A stretch of 64,000 nucleotides of DNA from Ciceribacter sp. T2.26MG-112.2 (lineage in GTDB: Bacteria; Pseudomonadota; Alphaproteobacteria; Rhizobiales; Rhizobiaceae), in NCBI RefSeq assembly GCF_900492205.1, contig NZ_UEYQ01000001.1:186001-250000 (forward strand), read 5' to 3'. Under the pieces are notes generated by a model that was not told where the DNA came from, did not search any database, and saw only the letters and a list, made by a program, of their open reading frames with translations. This document shows positions 45,862 through 55,602 of the stretch, in pieces; the stretch's first letter is position 1, and each line of letters begins with the position of its first letter. The position numbers and the translations under genes are program-made.

Positions 45862-46475
45862 GCGCACCGAGCCAGACCCCGGGCCGCGACGCCGACCGGA
45901 GCCGGAAAGGCTACCTTTCCCGGCTGACATCGGCGCTACGCCGCATGCGCGACGACCGAAGCGGTATCGGTGGCGTCGAATTCGCCCTGATCGCCCCGCT
46001 GCTGCTGGTGCTGTATCTGGCGGCTTTCGAGCTGACACTCGCCTTCAACACGTCGAAACGGGCAACAGTGTCGGCCAGCACCGTCGCGGACCTCGTGTCG
46101 CGGACGGACAAGGTCGTCAAGGACGACCTCGATGACATGATCGATGTCGTGAGCGCGATCTTCGCGCCGTATGACCCGTACAAACTGGCGCTGAATATTA
46201 CAGGGGTCAAAGTCGACAGCGCAAAGGCTGCGTCGGTGGCGTGGTCGTGGTCGAATTCCGGCTCCGCACCCTATGCGGTCGGCGCGACGGTGCCGGTGCC
46301 CGCCGACATGCTCGAAGCCGACATCTTCCTGATCCGCACCGAACTCACCGTTTCCCACGAATTGCTGATGTATCTTCCGGCGCTCTCCGGATCGACGATC
46401 AGGGAACTGACGATCACCAGAGAATTCTACTTCCGGCAGCGCGTCAATACCGACATCACCTGTAGCGACTGCTGA
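45858..46475 (+). CDS. TadE/TadF-type pilus protein (GTG start)
   Basis: 205 residues. The basic N-terminus is followed by DRSGIGGVEFALIAPLLLVLYLAAFELTLAFNTSKRATVSASTVADLVSR, the TadE/F hydrophobic segment. The mature domain ends RQRVNTDITCSDC. The GTG overlaps the preceding stop by 4 bases (GTGA), so the two pseudopilins are coupled. No TadG-type vWF protein follows here. Confidence 0.88.
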   Translation: MSAPSQTPGRDADRSRKGYLSRLTSALRRMRDDRSGIGGVEFALIAPLLLVLYLAAFELTLAFNTSKRATVSASTVADLVSRTDKVVKDDLDDMIDVVSAIFAPYDPYKLALNITGVKVDSAKAASVAWSWSNSGSAPYAVGATVPVPADMLEADIFLIRTELTVSHELLMYLPALSGSTIRELTITREFYFRQRVNTDITCSDC

Positions 46476-46629
46476 CAGGGCGGCTCTCCTTAAGGGCCGT
46501 GACGGCGCTAGAGTCCATTTCACGTCCGCCCCCGGGTTTGCCAAGCCGGCCGCTTGGCGCTAAACATGCCGCTTCGACCGCCCGGACGACGACAGCCATG
46601 AGGGCCGTGTCCCGCGGCGCAGGTGGACC

Positions 46630-47850
46630 ATGGCACGAGCATTTCTTTTCGTTCTTGATTCCTTCGGCATCGGCGGTGCGCCCGATGCGCCCGCCTATGG
46701 CGACGACGGCTCCGACACGCTCGGTCATATCGCCGAGTTCTGCGCGGCGGGTGCAGGCGATCGCAAGGGGTTGAGGTCCGGTCCGCTTGCGCTTCCCAAC
46801 ATGTCGGCCCTCGGACTGGTGGCCATTGCCAAACTGTCGAGCGGACGTGCGCCGGCCGGCATGCCTGTGCCGGAACGGGTGTTCGGCCTGCACGGCGCGG
46901 CGAACGAGGTTTCGCACGGCAAGGATACGCCGTCGGGCCATTGGGAGATCGCCGGGACGCCGGTGATGTTCGACTGGGGCTATTTTCCTGCAGACGGCGA
47001 CGCCTTTTCCGAGGAACTGGTCGAGACGATCTGCCGCGAGGCGGAGCTTCCCGGCATTCTCGGCAATTGCCACGCCTCGGGCACGGAAGTCATCGCCAGA
47101 TTCGGCGAGGAGCATATCCGCACCGGCAAGCCGATCTGCTACACGTCCTCCGATTCAGTCTTCCAGATCGCCGCCCACGAGACGCATTTCGGCCTCGAGC
47201 GCTTGCTGACGCTGTGTCAGATCGTGCGCAAGCTGATCGATCCGCTCAATATCGGCCGGGTCATCGCACGACCTTTCATCGGCGAGACGCCCGCCACCTT
47301 CCAGCGCACCGGCAACCGCCGCGACTATTCCGTGCTGCCGCCGGAGCCGACCTTGCTCGACCGCCTCGTCGAGGCCGGCCGCAGCGTGCATGGTGTCGGC
47401 AAGATCGGCGATATCTTCGCCCACCAGGGCGTGTCGCGCGTCATCAAGGCGAACGGCAACATGGCGCTGATGGATGCGACGCTGAAGGTCATGGACGAGG
47501 CGGCGGACGGCGACCTGGTGTTCAGCAATTTCGTCGATTTCGACATGCTCTACGGCCACCGCCGCGACGTGCCCGGCTATGCCGCCGCACTCGAGGCCTT
47601 CGACCGGCGGCTGCCCGAGGTGCATCGCAAGCTCAAGCCCGGCGACATGGTGCTGATGACCGCCGACCATGGCTGCGACCCAACCTGGCGCGGCACGGAC
47701 CATACCCGCGAGCGGGTGCCGATCATGGCCTTCGGCCCCGGCATCAAGTCTCGCATGATCGGTATCCGCAATACCTATGCCGATATCGGCGAGACGATTG
47801 CCGCCCATCTCGGCATTCCGGCCGGGCCGCATGGACGGAGCTTCCTTTGA
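46630..47850 (+). CDS. deoB: Phosphopentomutase
   Basis: 406 residues, alkaline-phosphatase superfamily. It begins [20 protein letters not shown] with the metal-binding Asp, has [11 protein letters not shown] with the phosphorylated Thr, [11 protein letters not shown] and, at the end, [21 protein letters not shown] with the remaining metal ligands. It interconverts (deoxy)ribose-1-P and -5-P, linking nucleoside phosphorolysis to DeoC and the pentose phosphate pathway. First of deoB-add-upp. Confidence 0.97.
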   Translation: MARAFLFVLDSFGIGGAPDAPAYGDDGSDTLGHIAEFCAAGAGDRKGLRSGPLALPNMSALGLVAIAKLSSGRAPAGMPVPERVFGLHGAANEVSHGKDTPSGHWEIAGTPVMFDWGYFPADGDAFSEELVETICREAELPGILGNCHASGTEVIARFGEEHIRTGKPICYTSSDSVFQIAAHETHFGLERLLTLCQIVRKLIDPLNIGRVIARPFIGETPATFQRTGNRRDYSVLPPEPTLLDRLVEAGRSVHGVGKIGDIFAHQGVSRVIKANGNMALMDATLKVMDEAADGDLVFSNFVDFDMLYGHRRDVPGYAAALEAFDRRLPEVHRKLKPGDMVLMTADHGCDPTWRGTDHTRERVPIMAFGPGIKSRMIGIRNTYADIGETIAAHLGIPAGPHGRSFL

Positions 47851-48815
47851 CGGCACATCTGAAGAAGGCCGAACTCCACTGCCACGTGGAGGGCGCCGCA
47901 CCGCCGGCTCTGACGATGACGCAGGCGGAGAAATACGGCGTGGCAACCGATGGCTTCGTCAAGGACGGCGCCTATGTGTGGAACGATTTCACCAGCTTCA
48001 TAGCCTGCTATGATTTCGTCGCGTCCGTCTTTCGCACGGCCGAGGACTATACGGCGCTGGCCGAGGCCTATCTCCTCGAGCTGGCCGCCGCGAACACGAT
48101 CTATAGCGAGCTGTTCATCTCGCCCGACCATGGCGAGGCCGTCGGCCTGTCGCCCGACGACTATGTCGGCGGCCTTGCGGCGGGCATCCTGTCGGCCCGG
48201 GAAAAGACCGGCATCGAATGCCGCATGGTGATCATCGGCGAACGGCATCTGGGGCCGGAAAACGTGCTCGCCCGCGCAAAATGGGCGGCGACGTTCGACC
48301 ATCCGCTGGTCACCGGCTTCAACATGGCCGGCGAGGAGCGGATGAACCGGGTGGCCGATTATGCCCCGGCCTTCGACATCGTGCGCGAGGCAGGCCTCGG
48401 CATCACCATCCATGCCGGCGAATTGTGCGGGGCCTTCTCCGTCGCCGATGCGCTGGACCTGGTGAAGCCGAGCCGGATCGGCCACGGCGTGCGGGCGATC
48501 GAGGATGCGGACCTGGTCAGGCGGCTGGCCGATCTCGGCACGGTGCTGGAGGTCTGCCCCGGCTCGAACATCGCGCTCAAGGTGTTTCCCGACTATGCCA
48601 GCCATCCGCTCCGGCGCTTTGTCGAGGCCGGTGTGCGCGTGACGCTCAACTCCGACGATCCGCCGTACTTCCATACCTCGCTGGCGCAGGAATACGAGAC
48701 GGCGTCGACGGTGATGGGCTTCACCGACGCAGAGATTAACGCCATGACGCGCACGGCGATCGAGGCGGCCTTTGTCGACGAGCCGACCCGGAAGGCGCTG
48801 CTCGCCCGGCTTTGA
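47847..48815 (+). CDS. add: Adenosine deaminase (TTG start overlapping deoB)
   Basis: 322 residues. The TTG at 47847 has GGAG seven bases upstream and overlaps the deoB stop (TTGA); no better start exists. Active site: ELHCHVEGA (Zn His pair), [16 protein letters not shown] and [10 protein letters not shown] (Zn Asp, catalytic Asp). It deaminates adenosine and deoxyadenosine to (deoxy)inosine, which PunA can split. Slightly shorter than the E. coli enzyme (333). Confidence 0.94.
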   Translation: MTAHLKKAELHCHVEGAAPPALTMTQAEKYGVATDGFVKDGAYVWNDFTSFIACYDFVASVFRTAEDYTALAEAYLLELAAANTIYSELFISPDHGEAVGLSPDDYVGGLAAGILSAREKTGIECRMVIIGERHLGPENVLARAKWAATFDHPLVTGFNMAGEERMNRVADYAPAFDIVREAGLGITIHAGELCGAFSVADALDLVKPSRIGHGVRAIEDADLVRRLADLGTVLEVCPGSNIALKVFPDYASHPLRRFVEAGVRVTLNSDDPPYFHTSLAQEYETASTVMGFTDAEINAMTRTAIEAAFVDEPTRKALLARL

Positions 48816-48924
48816 ACGTCCGCGCCTGGGGATGAGCGGGCAAATTTCAACGACGCCCTTGCGGGTTCCCGAGGGAATGTGGAAAACATTTCCTATCACA
48901 AAAGAAGAATAGAAGGGCCCGACC

Positions 48925-49554
48925 ATGGACGGCGTCACAGTCATCAATCATCCGCTGGTTCAGCACAAACTGACCATCATGCGCCGCAAGGAGACCTCGA
49001 CGTCGAGTTTCCGCCGGCTGCTCAGGGAAATCTCCACGCTGCTCTGCTACGAGGTGACGCGGGACCTGGAACTGACCATGGAGACGATCGAGACGCCGCT
49101 GACGACCATGCAGTCGCCGGTGCTCGAGGGCAAGAAGCTGGTCTTCGCCTCGATCCTGCGCGCCGGCAACGGCCTTCTGGAAGGCATGCTGGAACTGGTG
49201 CCCGCCGCCCGTGTCTCGCATATCGGCGTCTATCGCGACCACGAAACGCTGCAGCCCGTCGAGTATTATTTCAAGGCACCCGACGCGCTCGACGAACGCC
49301 TGATCATCGTCGTCGACCCGATGCTGGCCACCGGCAATTCCTCGATCGCGGCCGTCGACAAGCTTAAAGAACGCGGCGCGAAGAACATCCGCTTCCTCTG
49401 CCTGCTCGCCGCACCGGAAGGGATCAAGAACTTCCGCGAGGCGCATCCGGACGTGCCGGTCTTCACCGCCTCGATCGATAGCCATCTCAACGAGAAGGGC
49501 TATATCATGCCCGGTCTCGGGGATGCCGGCGACCGCATGTACGGAACGAAATAA
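48925..49554 (+). CDS. upp: Uracil phosphoribosyltransferase
   Basis: 209 residues, normal length. PRPP-binding motif [27 protein letters not shown] and uracil-binding end [24 protein letters not shown]. It makes UMP from uracil and PRPP, using uracil released by nucleoside phosphorolysis. Third gene of the rightward salvage unit, ended by a strong terminator. Confidence 0.97.
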   Translation: MDGVTVINHPLVQHKLTIMRRKETSTSSFRRLLREISTLLCYEVTRDLELTMETIETPLTTMQSPVLEGKKLVFASILRAGNGLLEGMLELVPAARVSHIGVYRDHETLQPVEYYFKAPDALDERLIIVVDPMLATGNSSIAAVDKLKERGAKNIRFLCLLAAPEGIKNFREAHPDVPVFTASIDSHLNEKGYIMPGLGDAGDRMYGTK

Positions 49555-49578
49555 AGGCTTAACCAGAATTGACGGATC

Positions 49579-49609
49579 ACGCCCCGGGACACGCGTTCCG
49601 GGGCGTTTT
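49579..49609 (+). terminator. Terminator of the deoB-add-upp unit
   Basis: ACGCCCCGG (49579-49587) pairs perfectly with CCGGGGCGT (49598-49606), followed by TTT. Confidence 0.9.
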
Positions 49610-49687
49610 CGTTCGCGCCTTAGCGGCTTTTCAATCGGGATGGGCTATCAGACCCCCCGAAGGCTTGGATAAGGCGGGAGAAATGCC

Positions 49688-50197
49688 ATGCTGATGCGCG
49701 CGATCGGGCTGGTTTTCGTGGTGGCGGTCGCTGCAACCCAGGTGCCACAGGTATTCGAGGCCCTGAAGATGCCCGTCTCCGCCGGCGGCGGGACACCCGC
49801 CGCAGTGCCGGTGGCGGTCGCTCGGGCGGGAACCACGGTGCTGGAAGCCGACGCGACGGGCCATTATCGCGGCACGTTCAGGCTCAACGGCAAGGCCATC
49901 GAGGCCATGGTCGATACCGGGGCATCGCTGGTGGCGATCAACGAGACGACCGCGCGGCGCATCGGGGTCAGCATCGCCTCGCTCGACTTCAAGTATCCGA
50001 TCAGCACGGCAAACGGCGAGACCCGCGCCGCGCATATCCGCCTGCAACGGGTCGAGATCGGCACGGTGCGGGTTGAGGACGTCGACGCCTTCGTGCTGCG
50101 CGACAAGGCGCTGTCCGGCACCTTGATCGGCATGAGTTTCCTCAAGCGCCTCGGCGGCTATTCGGCCGAGGACGACCGCCTGCGCCTGGAGCGTTAA
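49688..50197 (+). CDS. Membrane-anchored retropepsin-like aspartic protease
   Basis: 169 residues. One N-terminal hydrophobic segment (IGLVFVVAVAATQVP), a Pro/Ala linker and a single retropepsin-like domain: GTFRLNGKAIEAMVDTGASLVAINETTAR holds the catalytic DTGA, and SGTLIGMSFLKRLGGYSAEDDRLRL the family end. It matches the TIGR02281-type clan AA proteases (relatives of rickettsial SpoIIP/RpRC type), probably acting in the periplasm as dimers. It stands between the two salvage operons with its own GGGAG ribosome site. Confidence 0.9.
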   Translation: MLMRAIGLVFVVAVAATQVPQVFEALKMPVSAGGGTPAAVPVAVARAGTTVLEADATGHYRGTFRLNGKAIEAMVDTGASLVAINETTARRIGVSIASLDFKYPISTANGETRAAHIRLQRVEIGTVRVEDVDAFVLRDKALSGTLIGMSFLKRLGGYSAEDDRLRLER

Positions 50198-50225
50198 GGG
50201 GCACCCCTGCCCTCGCCCCTCATTC

Positions 50226-51536
50226 TCAGTTGATGCGCTTGCCGATCACCGGCGCGAGCTCCGGCCTGTCGTCGGCGATGCCATAGTTTGCCGCCACCAT
50301 CTGCGCGGCACGCTCGCCGCTGTCGCGGTCGTTGGCATGCACGGTGGCAATCAGGTCGCCCCTGGATACGGCGGTGCCGAGCGGAATGAGCCCCGTCAGC
50401 CCGACCCGGTGGTCGATGGCATCGGTCGGTCGCTGACGTCCGCCGCCAAGGGCGACGACGCAAAGGCCAAGGCCGCGGGTGTCGGCGGAGGCGAGGTAAC
50501 CATCGGCCTTGGCCAGCACCGGAATCTCGATGGCCGCCTTTTGCAGGTAGCGATCCGCATTATCCATGAAATCGACCGGACCGCCGAGCGCATGCACCAT
50601 TCGGCCAAACACCTCGGCTGCCTTGCCGGAAGCGAGCACATCACGACACCGGGTGAGGCCCGTCTGGAGGTCAGCGACAATGCCGGCATTGACCAACATC
50701 TCGGCCCCGAGTGCCAGCGTCACTTCCTCGAGCCTGGTGCCGGTCTTGGCGCCGCGGAGGAAATCGACCGCGTTCTGCACCTCGACGGCATTGCCCGCCG
50801 CATCGGCAAGCGGTTCATTCATGTCGGTCAGAAGCGCCGAGGTGCGCACCCCTGCCCCATTGGCAACAGTCACCAGCGAGCGGGCCAGCGCCTCGGCATC
50901 CTCGGCCTTGGCCATGAAGGCGCCATTGCCGACCTTGACGTCGAGGACCAGGCTCTCCAGTCCTGCGGCGAGCTTCTTCGACAGAATGGAGGCGGTGATC
51001 AGCGGAATGGATTCGACGGTCGCGGTGACGTCGCGGATGGCATAGAGGCGCTTGTCGGCTGGCGCAAGATCGCCCGTCTGGCCGATGATGGCGCAGCCGA
51101 CCTCGTCCACCACCCGGCGGAAGGTCGCCGCATCGGGCATCACGTCATAGCCGGGGATCGACTGCAGCTTGTCGAGCGTGCCGCCGGTGTGGCCGAGACC
51201 ACGACCGGAGATCATCGGCACGGCGAGCCCGCAGGCCGCAACGATCGGCGCTAGCATCAGCGAGACATTGTCGCCGACACCACCGGTCGAATGCTTGTCG
51301 GCGATCGGCTGGCCGATGCCGGCCCAGGATAGAACCTCGCCGGAATCGCGCATGGCAAGCGTCAAGGCGACGATCTCCTCCGGCGTCATGCCCCGGAAGA
51401 ACACCGCCATGGCAAAGGCCGCGACCTGGCCCTCGGAAATGCTTTCCTGGCTCAGCCCTTCGACGAAAGCGGTGATCTCGGTAGCGGTGAGGACGGCGCC
51501 GTCACGCTTGCGGCGGATAATTTCCTGGGGCAGCAT
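50226..51536 (-). CDS. deoA: Thymidine phosphorylase
   Basis: 436 residues. The glycosyltransferase family 3 signature is seen as SGEVLSWAGIGQPIADKHSTGGVGDNVSLML, with the phosphate-binding KHSTGGVGD. The N-terminus MLPQEIIRRKRDGAVLTATEI is typical. It splits thymidine (and deoxyuridine) to base and deoxyribose-1-P. Last gene of the leftward operon, three bases after deoC. Confidence 0.97.
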   Translation of the reverse strand: MLPQEIIRRKRDGAVLTATEITAFVEGLSQESISEGQVAAFAMAVFFRGMTPEEIVALTLAMRDSGEVLSWAGIGQPIADKHSTGGVGDNVSLMLAPIVAACGLAVPMISGRGLGHTGGTLDKLQSIPGYDVMPDAATFRRVVDEVGCAIIGQTGDLAPADKRLYAIRDVTATVESIPLITASILSKKLAAGLESLVLDVKVGNGAFMAKAEDAEALARSLVTVANGAGVRTSALLTDMNEPLADAAGNAVEVQNAVDFLRGAKTGTRLEEVTLALGAEMLVNAGIVADLQTGLTRCRDVLASGKAAEVFGRMVHALGGPVDFMDNADRYLQKAAIEIPVLAKADGYLASADTRGLGLCVVALGGGRQRPTDAIDHRVGLTGLIPLGTAVSRGDLIATVHANDRDSGERAAQMVAANYGIADDRPELAPVIGKRIN

Positions 51537-51539
51537 CTG

Positions 51540-52313
51540 TCAGTATCCCGTGTTGTCGGCGCTCGACCGGCCACCGCCGAGCACGGTCAAAATATCGTCG
51601 AGCAGGCCTGAGGCGCCGAAGCGGAAGGTCGACGGCATCACCCAGTCCTCGCCCAGGATGGTATCGGAAAGGCGCAGGTATAGACCGGCGTCGGCGACAC
51701 TCGAAATGCCACCGGCCGGCTTGAAGCCGACCTTCTTGCGGCTGTCGCGGATCGCCTGCAGCATGATGTCGGCCGCCTCGAGCGTCGCATTGACGGCGAC
51801 CTTGCCGGTCGAGGTCTTGATGAAATCGGCACCGGCGGCGATCGCCAGCTCCGAGGCGCGGCGGATCAGGGCGGTATCCCTGATCTCTCCGGTCTCGAGG
51901 ATGGTCTTCAACAGGACGGGTTCGGCACAGGCGGCGCGCACCGCCTCGACCATGGACGTTACCGCCCCTTCGTCTCCGGCCATGAAAGCCCGATAGGGAA
52001 TGACCAGATCGATCTCGTCGGCACCGTCCGCGATCGCTTCGCGGGTCTCGGCAAGCACGTCCTCGAGCTTCAGGTCGCCGGAGGGGAAATTGACCACGGT
52101 TGCGATGCGCACCGGGCTTTCCGGTCCGAGCAGGGTGCGGGCGCGGGCGATGAAGCGCGGCCAGATGCAGATGGCGGCGGTGTGGCCATAGGGCGTTACC
52201 GCCTTGGCGCAGAGCGCATCGATCTGCGCCGGTGTGCAATCGTCCTTCAGATTGGTGAGATCGACCAGGGCAAGTGCCCGGGCGGCGATGGCCCGCGCTT
52301 CGTGACTATCCAA
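51540..52313 (-). CDS. deoC: Deoxyribose-phosphate aldolase (TTG start)
   Basis: 257 residues. TTG 52313 is eight bases after GGAGG, overlapping the punA stop. A GTG at 52328 would add five residues. Class I aldolase: Schiff-base Lys in GADFIKTSTGK; VNFPSGD and DEIDLVIPYRAF are also typical, and KVGFKPAGGIS supplies the second conserved Lys. It cleaves deoxyribose-5-P to glyceraldehyde-3-P and acetaldehyde. Confidence 0.94.
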   Translation of the reverse strand: MDSHEARAIAARALALVDLTNLKDDCTPAQIDALCAKAVTPYGHTAAICIWPRFIARARTLLGPESPVRIATVVNFPSGDLKLEDVLAETREAIADGADEIDLVIPYRAFMAGDEGAVTSMVEAVRAACAEPVLLKTILETGEIRDTALIRRASELAIAAGADFIKTSTGKVAVNATLEAADIMLQAIRDSRKKVGFKPAGGISSVADAGLYLRLSDTILGEDWVMPSTFRFGASGLLDDILTVLGGGRSSADNTGY

Positions 52314-53115
52314 GTTCCGTCCCTCCACCAGCGATCATTCTCTTGAGGATGGCGGCAAGCCGTTTGCCCCCGATCGGTGCCATGTCCTTGGTTTCGGCAT
52401 GACTGAGCTCGGCCCCGGTCATGCCGGCGCCGAAATTGGTGATAACAGAGGCGGCGGCCACCCGCAGCCCGAAAAAGCGGGCGAGGATGACTTCCGGCAC
52501 GGTCGACATGCCGACCGCATCGGCGCCGAGGATGCGGGCCATGCGGATTTCGGCCGGCGTTTCGAAGCTCGGGCCGGAGAACCACATATAGACGCCGGAG
52601 GAGAGCGGAATGCCTTCCTCGGCGGCGGCACGCTGCATGGCGGCGGCGAGATCGGCGTCGTAGGCGGAGGTCATGCCAACGAAGCGACTGTCGCTTTCCT
52701 CGCCGATCAGCGGATTGACGCCGGAAAAATTGATATGATCGCTGATCTGCATGACCGAACCCGGCGGCAGATCCTCGCGCAGCGATCCGGCGGAATTGGT
52801 GAGGATCAACGACTGCACGCCAAGCCCGCGCAACACCTCGATCGGCACGCGCATGGCATTGGCTTCGCCGTGCTCGTAGTAGTGAATACGGCCAGCCAGC
52901 ATGATGACCGGTTCGCGGTCGAGATAGCCGGCGACCAGTTCACCGGCATGACCGGACACGCCACTCAGCGGAAAGCCCGGCAGATCATGGTAGGAGACAC
53001 GGATCGGATCGCGGATCTCGTCGACCAGCGAGCCGAGGCCCGATCCGAGCACGATACCGTACCGCGGCAGAAGGCCTTCGAGCCGGTCGACGAGGAAGTT
53101 GATCGCCTCCCTCAT
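52306..53115 (-). CDS. punA: Purine nucleoside phosphorylase (trimeric PNP-I type)
   Basis: 269 residues. Motifs: YGIVLGSGLGSLVDEI, PLSGVSGHAGELVAG, IMLAGRIHYYEHG, ILTNSAGSL, SGPSFETPAEIRM and ITNFGAGM, where trimeric PNPs have Asn/Asp for 6-oxopurine specificity. It splits (deoxy)inosine and (deoxy)guanosine. The start overlaps the cdd stop (ATGA), and the stop overlaps deoC. xapA is another name for this type. Confidence 0.93.
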   Translation of the reverse strand: MREAINFLVDRLEGLLPRYGIVLGSGLGSLVDEIRDPIRVSYHDLPGFPLSGVSGHAGELVAGYLDREPVIMLAGRIHYYEHGEANAMRVPIEVLRGLGVQSLILTNSAGSLREDLPPGSVMQISDHINFSGVNPLIGEESDSRFVGMTSAYDADLAAAMQRAAAEEGIPLSSGVYMWFSGPSFETPAEIRMARILGADAVGMSTVPEVILARFFGLRVAAASVITNFGAGMTGAELSHAETKDMAPIGGKRLAAILKRMIAGGGTELG

Positions 53116-53504
53116 CCGAGAATGTCCGTCTTGAAGGAGAAGGGCAGGAGTTCGTCCATGGTCATCGTCTTTTTCACGCCGACCTCATCGCACAGATAGA
53201 TCTTCGTGCCTGCCTCGGCGAATTCGGCGATCTTCTGGCGGCAGCCGCCGCAGGGCGGGCAGAGCGCCATCTTCTCGGCGATGACCGCCATTTCGACGAT
53301 CTTCTTCGCCCCGCCCATGATCATGCAGCCGATCGCCGTCGGCTCGGCACACCAGCCTTGGGGGAAGGACAGGTTCTCGATGTTGGCGCCGGTGTAGATG
53401 CGCCCGTCATCGGCGCGGATGGCCGCCCCGACCGGGAATTTCGAATAGGGCGCATGGGCGAACTTCATCGCGTCGCGCGCAGCCTCGAACAGGTCATGGG
53501 ACAT
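53112..53504 (-). CDS. cdd: Cytidine deaminase
   Basis: 130 residues, the homotetrameric short form. Zn site GWCAEPTAIG (Cys, catalytic Glu) and PPCGGCRQKI (two Cys). The substrate loop PYSKFPVGAAI and GANIENLSFP are conserved. It converts (deoxy)cytidine to (deoxy)uridine for DeoA. AGGAG lies 12 bases before ATG 53504. Coupled to punA. Confidence 0.95.
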   Translation of the reverse strand: MSHDLFEAARDAMKFAHAPYSKFPVGAAIRADDGRIYTGANIENLSFPQGWCAEPTAIGCMIMGGAKKIVEMAVIAEKMALCPPCGGCRQKIAEFAEAGTKIYLCDEVGVKKTMTMDELLPFSFKTDILG

Positions 53505-53509
53505 GGAAA

Positions 53510-54481
53510 TCAACGCTCCTTCACGTAAGGGACACCGCCGGCCTTGGGCGGATTGGCAGAACCGATCAGGCCGGCAAGCAGGATGCAGGTGAGGATGTAG
53601 GGCAGCGCCTGGAAGATCTGTACCGGCACTTCGCCTATGCCGGGAACCGACTTGCCCTGCATGAAATTGGCCAGCGCATCGAGGAAGCCGAACAGCAGGC
53701 AGGCAAGCAGGACCGGCACCGGGCGCCATTTGGCGAAGATCAGCGCGGCGAGTGCGATATAGCCCTTGCCGGCCGACATGTTGTTGATGAAGGCCGCCGA
53801 CTGGGCGATCGCCAGATAGGTGCCGGAGAAGCCGCAGAGGAAGCCGGCGACCAGAACCGCGCGGTAGCGCAGCCAGGTGACCGAAATGCCGGCGGTGTCG
53901 ACGGCGCCCGGATTTTCGCCGACGGCGCGCAGGCGCAGGCCGAAACGGGTGCGATAGAGCACCCACCAGGAGATCGGCACGGCGAGGAAGGCGAGATAGG
54001 TGAGCAGATTGTTGCCTGAGATGACATTGGCATAGAGCGGACCGATGATCGGCACGTCGCGGATCAGGTCGACACCCGGAAGCGTGATCGGCGAGAAGCG
54101 CGCATCGGCGGCAAGGCCCGGGGTGCGGCCGCCCTGGCGGAACCAGGCATGACCGAGCACGGCGGTGAGGCCGGCGGCCGCGAAGTTGATCGCCACGCCG
54201 GAGACGATCTGGTTGCCGCGATTGGTGATCGAGGCGAAACCGTGGACCAGCGAGAAGGCGAGCGATACGCCGATGCCGGATGCAAGCCCAAGCCAGGGCG
54301 AACCGGTCATGTAGGCGGCGGTGGCGGCGGCGAAGGCGGCCGCCAGCATCTTGCCCTCGAGGCCGATGTCGAAGATGCCGGCGCGTTCGGAAAACAGGCC
54401 GGCCAGCGCGGTGAAGATCAGCGGGATCGACAGGCGGACGGTGGAGCCGAGGATGCTGACGAGAATGTCGAAGTAATCCAT
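53510..54481 (-). CDS. Nucleoside ABC transporter permease 2
   Basis: 323 residues, eight or so TM segments. BPD_transp_2 family: SIPLIFTALAGLFSERAGIFDIGLEGKMLA, GNQIVSGVAINFAAAGLT and GLRLRAVGENPGAVDTAGISV (the ATPase-coupling EAA-like loop). Similar to NupQ/YufQ nucleoside permeases. Six bases upstream of cdd, in operon. Confidence 0.93.
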   Translation of the reverse strand: MDYFDILVSILGSTVRLSIPLIFTALAGLFSERAGIFDIGLEGKMLAAAFAAATAAYMTGSPWLGLASGIGVSLAFSLVHGFASITNRGNQIVSGVAINFAAAGLTAVLGHAWFRQGGRTPGLAADARFSPITLPGVDLIRDVPIIGPLYANVISGNNLLTYLAFLAVPISWWVLYRTRFGLRLRAVGENPGAVDTAGISVTWLRYRAVLVAGFLCGFSGTYLAIAQSAAFINNMSAGKGYIALAALIFAKWRPVPVLLACLLFGFLDALANFMQGKSVPGIGEVPVQIFQALPYILTCILLAGLIGSANPPKAGGVPYVKER

Positions 54482-54491
54482 GTCGCTCACC

Positions 54492-55595
54492 TCACGCTTT
54501 GACGATTTGCTGGTAGATGCGCACGATCGTCGGCCGGAACATGTATTCGAGCGCGCCGGCAAACAGGATCACCAGACCCTGGATCACCATGATCATGTCA
54601 CGGGTGATGGTCGGCATGTCGAAGGACAGTTCCGCCCCTCCCTGGTAGAGCACGCCGAACAGGATCGCGGCGAGCACGATGCCGATCGGGTGGTTGCGGC
54701 CCATCAGCGAGACGGCGATGCCGACGAAGCCGGCGCCGCTGACGAATTCGACCTGCAGGCGGGCGGACGCGCCCATCACCGGATTGAGCGCCATCATGCC
54801 GGCAAGGCCGCCGGAGATCAGCATGGTGATGATGACGATCTTGACATAGGGAATGCCGGCATAGGCGGCGACCGAACGGCTGATGCCGAGCGTGCGCATC
54901 TCGTAGCCGAGCTTGGTGCGCCAAATCAGCACCCAGACGAGCACGCACATGACGAGCGCAATCAGGAAGGAGACGTTGAGAGGCGCGGGTCCGAGTTTCA
55001 GGCCGAACATGGCCATCAGCCAGTCGAGCTTGGGCAGTTGTCCGCCTTCGAGGAAGGTGCGGGTTTCCGGCGCCATCTTGCCGGGCACGATCAGCACATG
55101 CACCAGCACATAGTTCATCAGCGACGAGATGATGTAGTTGAACATGATCGTGGTGATGACGATGTGGCTGTTGCGCTTGGCCTGCAGCCAGGCGGGGATG
55201 GCAGCGCCGGCCGCGCCGAACAAGGCTGCGGCACAGATGGCGAGCGGCATGGTCACGTACCACGGCACATAATGGTCGAGCGACAGCGCCACCAGGGCTG
55301 CGCCGAGGCCGCCGAGATAGGCCTGGCCTTCGGAGCCGATGTTGAACAGGCCGGCATGATAAGCGACGGCGACGGACAATCCGGTGAAGATGAAGTTGGT
55401 GGCGTAGAACAGCGTAAAGCCGATGCCCTCGCCGCGTCCGAGCGCCCCGGCCAGCATCAGCTTCAGGGCTTCATAGGGATCCTCGCCGATGATCCAGACC
55501 ACGAGACCGGAGACCAGGAAGGCGAGGATGAGGTTGATCAGCGGGATCAGCGCGTAGTTGATCCAATTCGGCAGCGGTACGGAAGCGGTGCTCAT
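54492..55595 (-). CDS. Nucleoside ABC transporter permease 1
   Basis: 367 residues, about nine TM segments. BPD_transp_2 family with GLSVAVAYHAGLFNIGSEGQAYLGGLGA, ITTIMFNYIISSLMNYVLV and GYEMRTLGISRSVAAYAGIPYVK as coupling loop. Forms a heterodimer with the next permease. NupP/YufP-like. Confidence 0.93.
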   Translation of the reverse strand: MSTASVPLPNWINYALIPLINLILAFLVSGLVVWIIGEDPYEALKLMLAGALGRGEGIGFTLFYATNFIFTGLSVAVAYHAGLFNIGSEGQAYLGGLGAALVALSLDHYVPWYVTMPLAICAAALFGAAGAAIPAWLQAKRNSHIVITTIMFNYIISSLMNYVLVHVLIVPGKMAPETRTFLEGGQLPKLDWLMAMFGLKLGPAPLNVSFLIALVMCVLVWVLIWRTKLGYEMRTLGISRSVAAYAGIPYVKIVIITMLISGGLAGMMALNPVMGASARLQVEFVSGAGFVGIAVSLMGRNHPIGIVLAAILFGVLYQGGAELSFDMPTITRDMIMVIQGLVILFAGALEYMFRPTIVRIYQQIVKA

Positions 55596-55602
55596 CAAAA
55601 CC

